From contig QKIY01000018.1 in the NCBI GenBank assembly GCA_003250975.1, forward strand, positions 1 to 46,032: a stretch of DNA of 46,032 nt. The letters run 5' to 3'. Within the stretch, counting starts at the first letter, position 1, and every line of letters begins with the position of its first letter. Below the pieces are notes generated by a model. The model saw nothing but the letters and a program-made list of their open reading frames with translations, did not search any database and was not told where the DNA came from. Origin of the DNA: Gammaproteobacteria bacterium (lineage in GTDB: Bacteria; Pseudomonadota; Gammaproteobacteria; Eutrophobiales; Eutrophobiaceae). This document shows positions 45,023 to 46,032 of the stretch, in pieces. A program made the translations under genes and the position numbers.

Positions 45023-46032
45023 TCAGCCGCATATATATCGAAGAGGAAATCCGTGGCCATCCCCTCACACAACGGATTCTAAAAAGGTTTCCAAATACAG
45101 ATAAGGTAATTTGCAGACGTTATAGTGAAATCTTTAACAAAAAATCACAGAACTTCCGGCTCCAAAAACGCTACCCAGCACTTATCCTGGCGCGTAAATA
45201 CGGAAAACTTGTACTGCCCGCGCCGGACAGTTACGGTATGGAGGCTGATGATAATTACTATTTTTCACACATGCTCAACTGTATTTATGATTGCCGCTAT
45301 TGTTTTTTGCAGGGCATGTTCCGATCCGCCCATTACGTCCTGTTTGTAAACTATGAGGATTTTGCAGAGTCAATTACAACACTGGTAAAACAACAACCTG
45401 AAAACACACTGCAGTTTTTTTCAGGTTATGACTGCGACAGTCTGGCGATCGATCCGGTTACGGAGTTTTGCGATTTTTTCCTTCCACTGTTCAGGGAACT
45501 CCCGCAAGCAGTACTTGAGCTGAGGACCAAAAGCACCCAGATCCGATCCCTGCTCAACAGTGAACCACTGGATAATTGTATTGTGGCCTTCAGTTTTTCG
45601 CCCACCCGAATTGCCAACGTACTTGAACATAGGACACCCGCCATAACAAAGCGCATCGAGGCCATAATCAAGCTGCAGGAGCGCGGTTGGCTAACGGGCC
45701 TGCGCTTTGACCCGGTTATTTACGACAGTCAATACCAATCTTCCTACAGTAAAATGTTTCGGCAGGTATTCAGCCGGATCGATACGGACAGATTGCATTC
45801 CGTCAGTCTGGGGAGCTTCCGTTTGCCCCGGGACTATTTTCATATCATGCAGGGTTTGTATCCGGAGGAACCCCTGTTTGCCTCACCACTAGAGGAACGA
45901 AATGGCACAGTAGGTTATCCGCAAGCCCTTGAAGAGGAAATATTTTCATTTTGTCGGGATGAGATCCTGCAATTTATCCCGCCGTCCATTTTATTCCCTG
46001 CCCTCCGGCCGGCCACTTCAGCCGGCTCGCAA
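45019..46032 (+). CDS. Spore-photoproduct-lyase-like radical SAM protein (3' end beyond window)
   Basis: 338 residues are visible with no stop before the window ends. The radical SAM cluster motif is CIYDCRYC (Cys88, Cys92, Cys95), preceded by LVLPAPDSYGMEADDNYYF. A Cys lies at residue 139 in GYDCDSLAIDP, 44 residues after the last cluster cysteine. This matches the spacing of the hydrogen-donor Cys of Bacillus spore photoproduct lyase. SPL-type proteins repair a thymine dimer of dormant spore DNA; a non-sporulating bacterium must use the family for something else. It overlaps the phosphorylase stop by four bases. Confidence 0.88.
   Translation, partial: MISRIYIEEEIRGHPLTQRILKRFPNTDKVICRRYSEIFNKKSQNFRLQKRYPALILARKYGKLVLPAPDSYGMEADDNYYFSHMLNCIYDCRYCFLQGMFRSAHYVLFVNYEDFAESITTLVKQQPENTLQFFSGYDCDSLAIDPVTEFCDFFLPLFRELPQAVLELRTKSTQIRSLLNSEPLDNCIVAFSFSPTRIANVLEHRTPAITKRIEAIIKLQERGWLTGLRFDPVIYDSQYQSSYSKMFRQVFSRIDTDRLHSVSLGSFRLPRDYFHIMQGLYPEEPLFASPLEERNGTVGYPQALEEEIFSFCRDEILQFIPPSILFPALRPATSAGSQ

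Overview
The window is 46 kb of a gammaproteobacterial chromosome. Two gene orders point to that class: initiator tRNA-rimP-nusA-infB-rbfA-truB-rpsO-pnp, and surE-pcm-nlpD-rpoS. PBP1b followed by a TPR lipoprotein, and a DauA-type SulP carrier, fit the same placement. The genus cannot be read from the sequence. A free-living environmental lineage (PQQ dehydrogenase, no prophage) is a loose inference.

Layout. Positions 1-3.8 kb hold the end of a PQQ dehydrogenase, a DauA/SulP transporter, a lipoprotein and a glutamine amidotransferase. Positions 4.0-5.4 kb hold a small integron-type cassette array with no integrase in the window: three minus-strand cassettes (Imm53 immunity protein, a small membrane protein, an SRPBCC/AHSA1 protein). 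They are joined by two well-formed attC sites and one truncated site, downstream of a good promoter. Positions 5.7-9.2 kb carry an ECF sigma factor, a membrane protein fused to a META domain (probable anti-sigma factor) and a YfbK-like von Willebrand lipoprotein. Positions 9.3-18.1 kb are the translation and RNA-metabolism operon, led by tRNA-fMet. Its leader has a promoter and a terminator-like hairpin just before rimP.

Positions 18.1-20.7 kb hold the three AmmeMemoRadiSam genes. Then come PBP1b with a probable LpoP-like activator, a lysine-rich histone-like gene that looks frameshifted, adk, rpoS-nlpD-pcm-surE, argF-argD, a PuuD-like membrane protein and a lone hydantoinase B. From 33 to 42 kb are housekeeping and repair genes: grxD, dnaQ, rnhA, a methyltransferase, mltD, aas, nfi, a Tag-like glycosylase, a DoxX protein and apt. 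The last 4 kb are the least ordinary chromosomal part. They hold a DUF6150 repeat protein overlapping a membrane methyltransferase, an SDR lacking its catalytic residues, and an overlapping operon of a variant-loop phosphatase, a nucleoside phosphorylase and a spore-photoproduct-lyase-like radical SAM protein that runs off the end.

The best candidates for something new are the integrase-less cassette array with an orphan immunity gene, the frameshifted histone-like gene, the phosphatase/phosphorylase/SPL operon and the DUF6150 pair. No CRISPR array, prophage, insertion sequence or integrase was seen.
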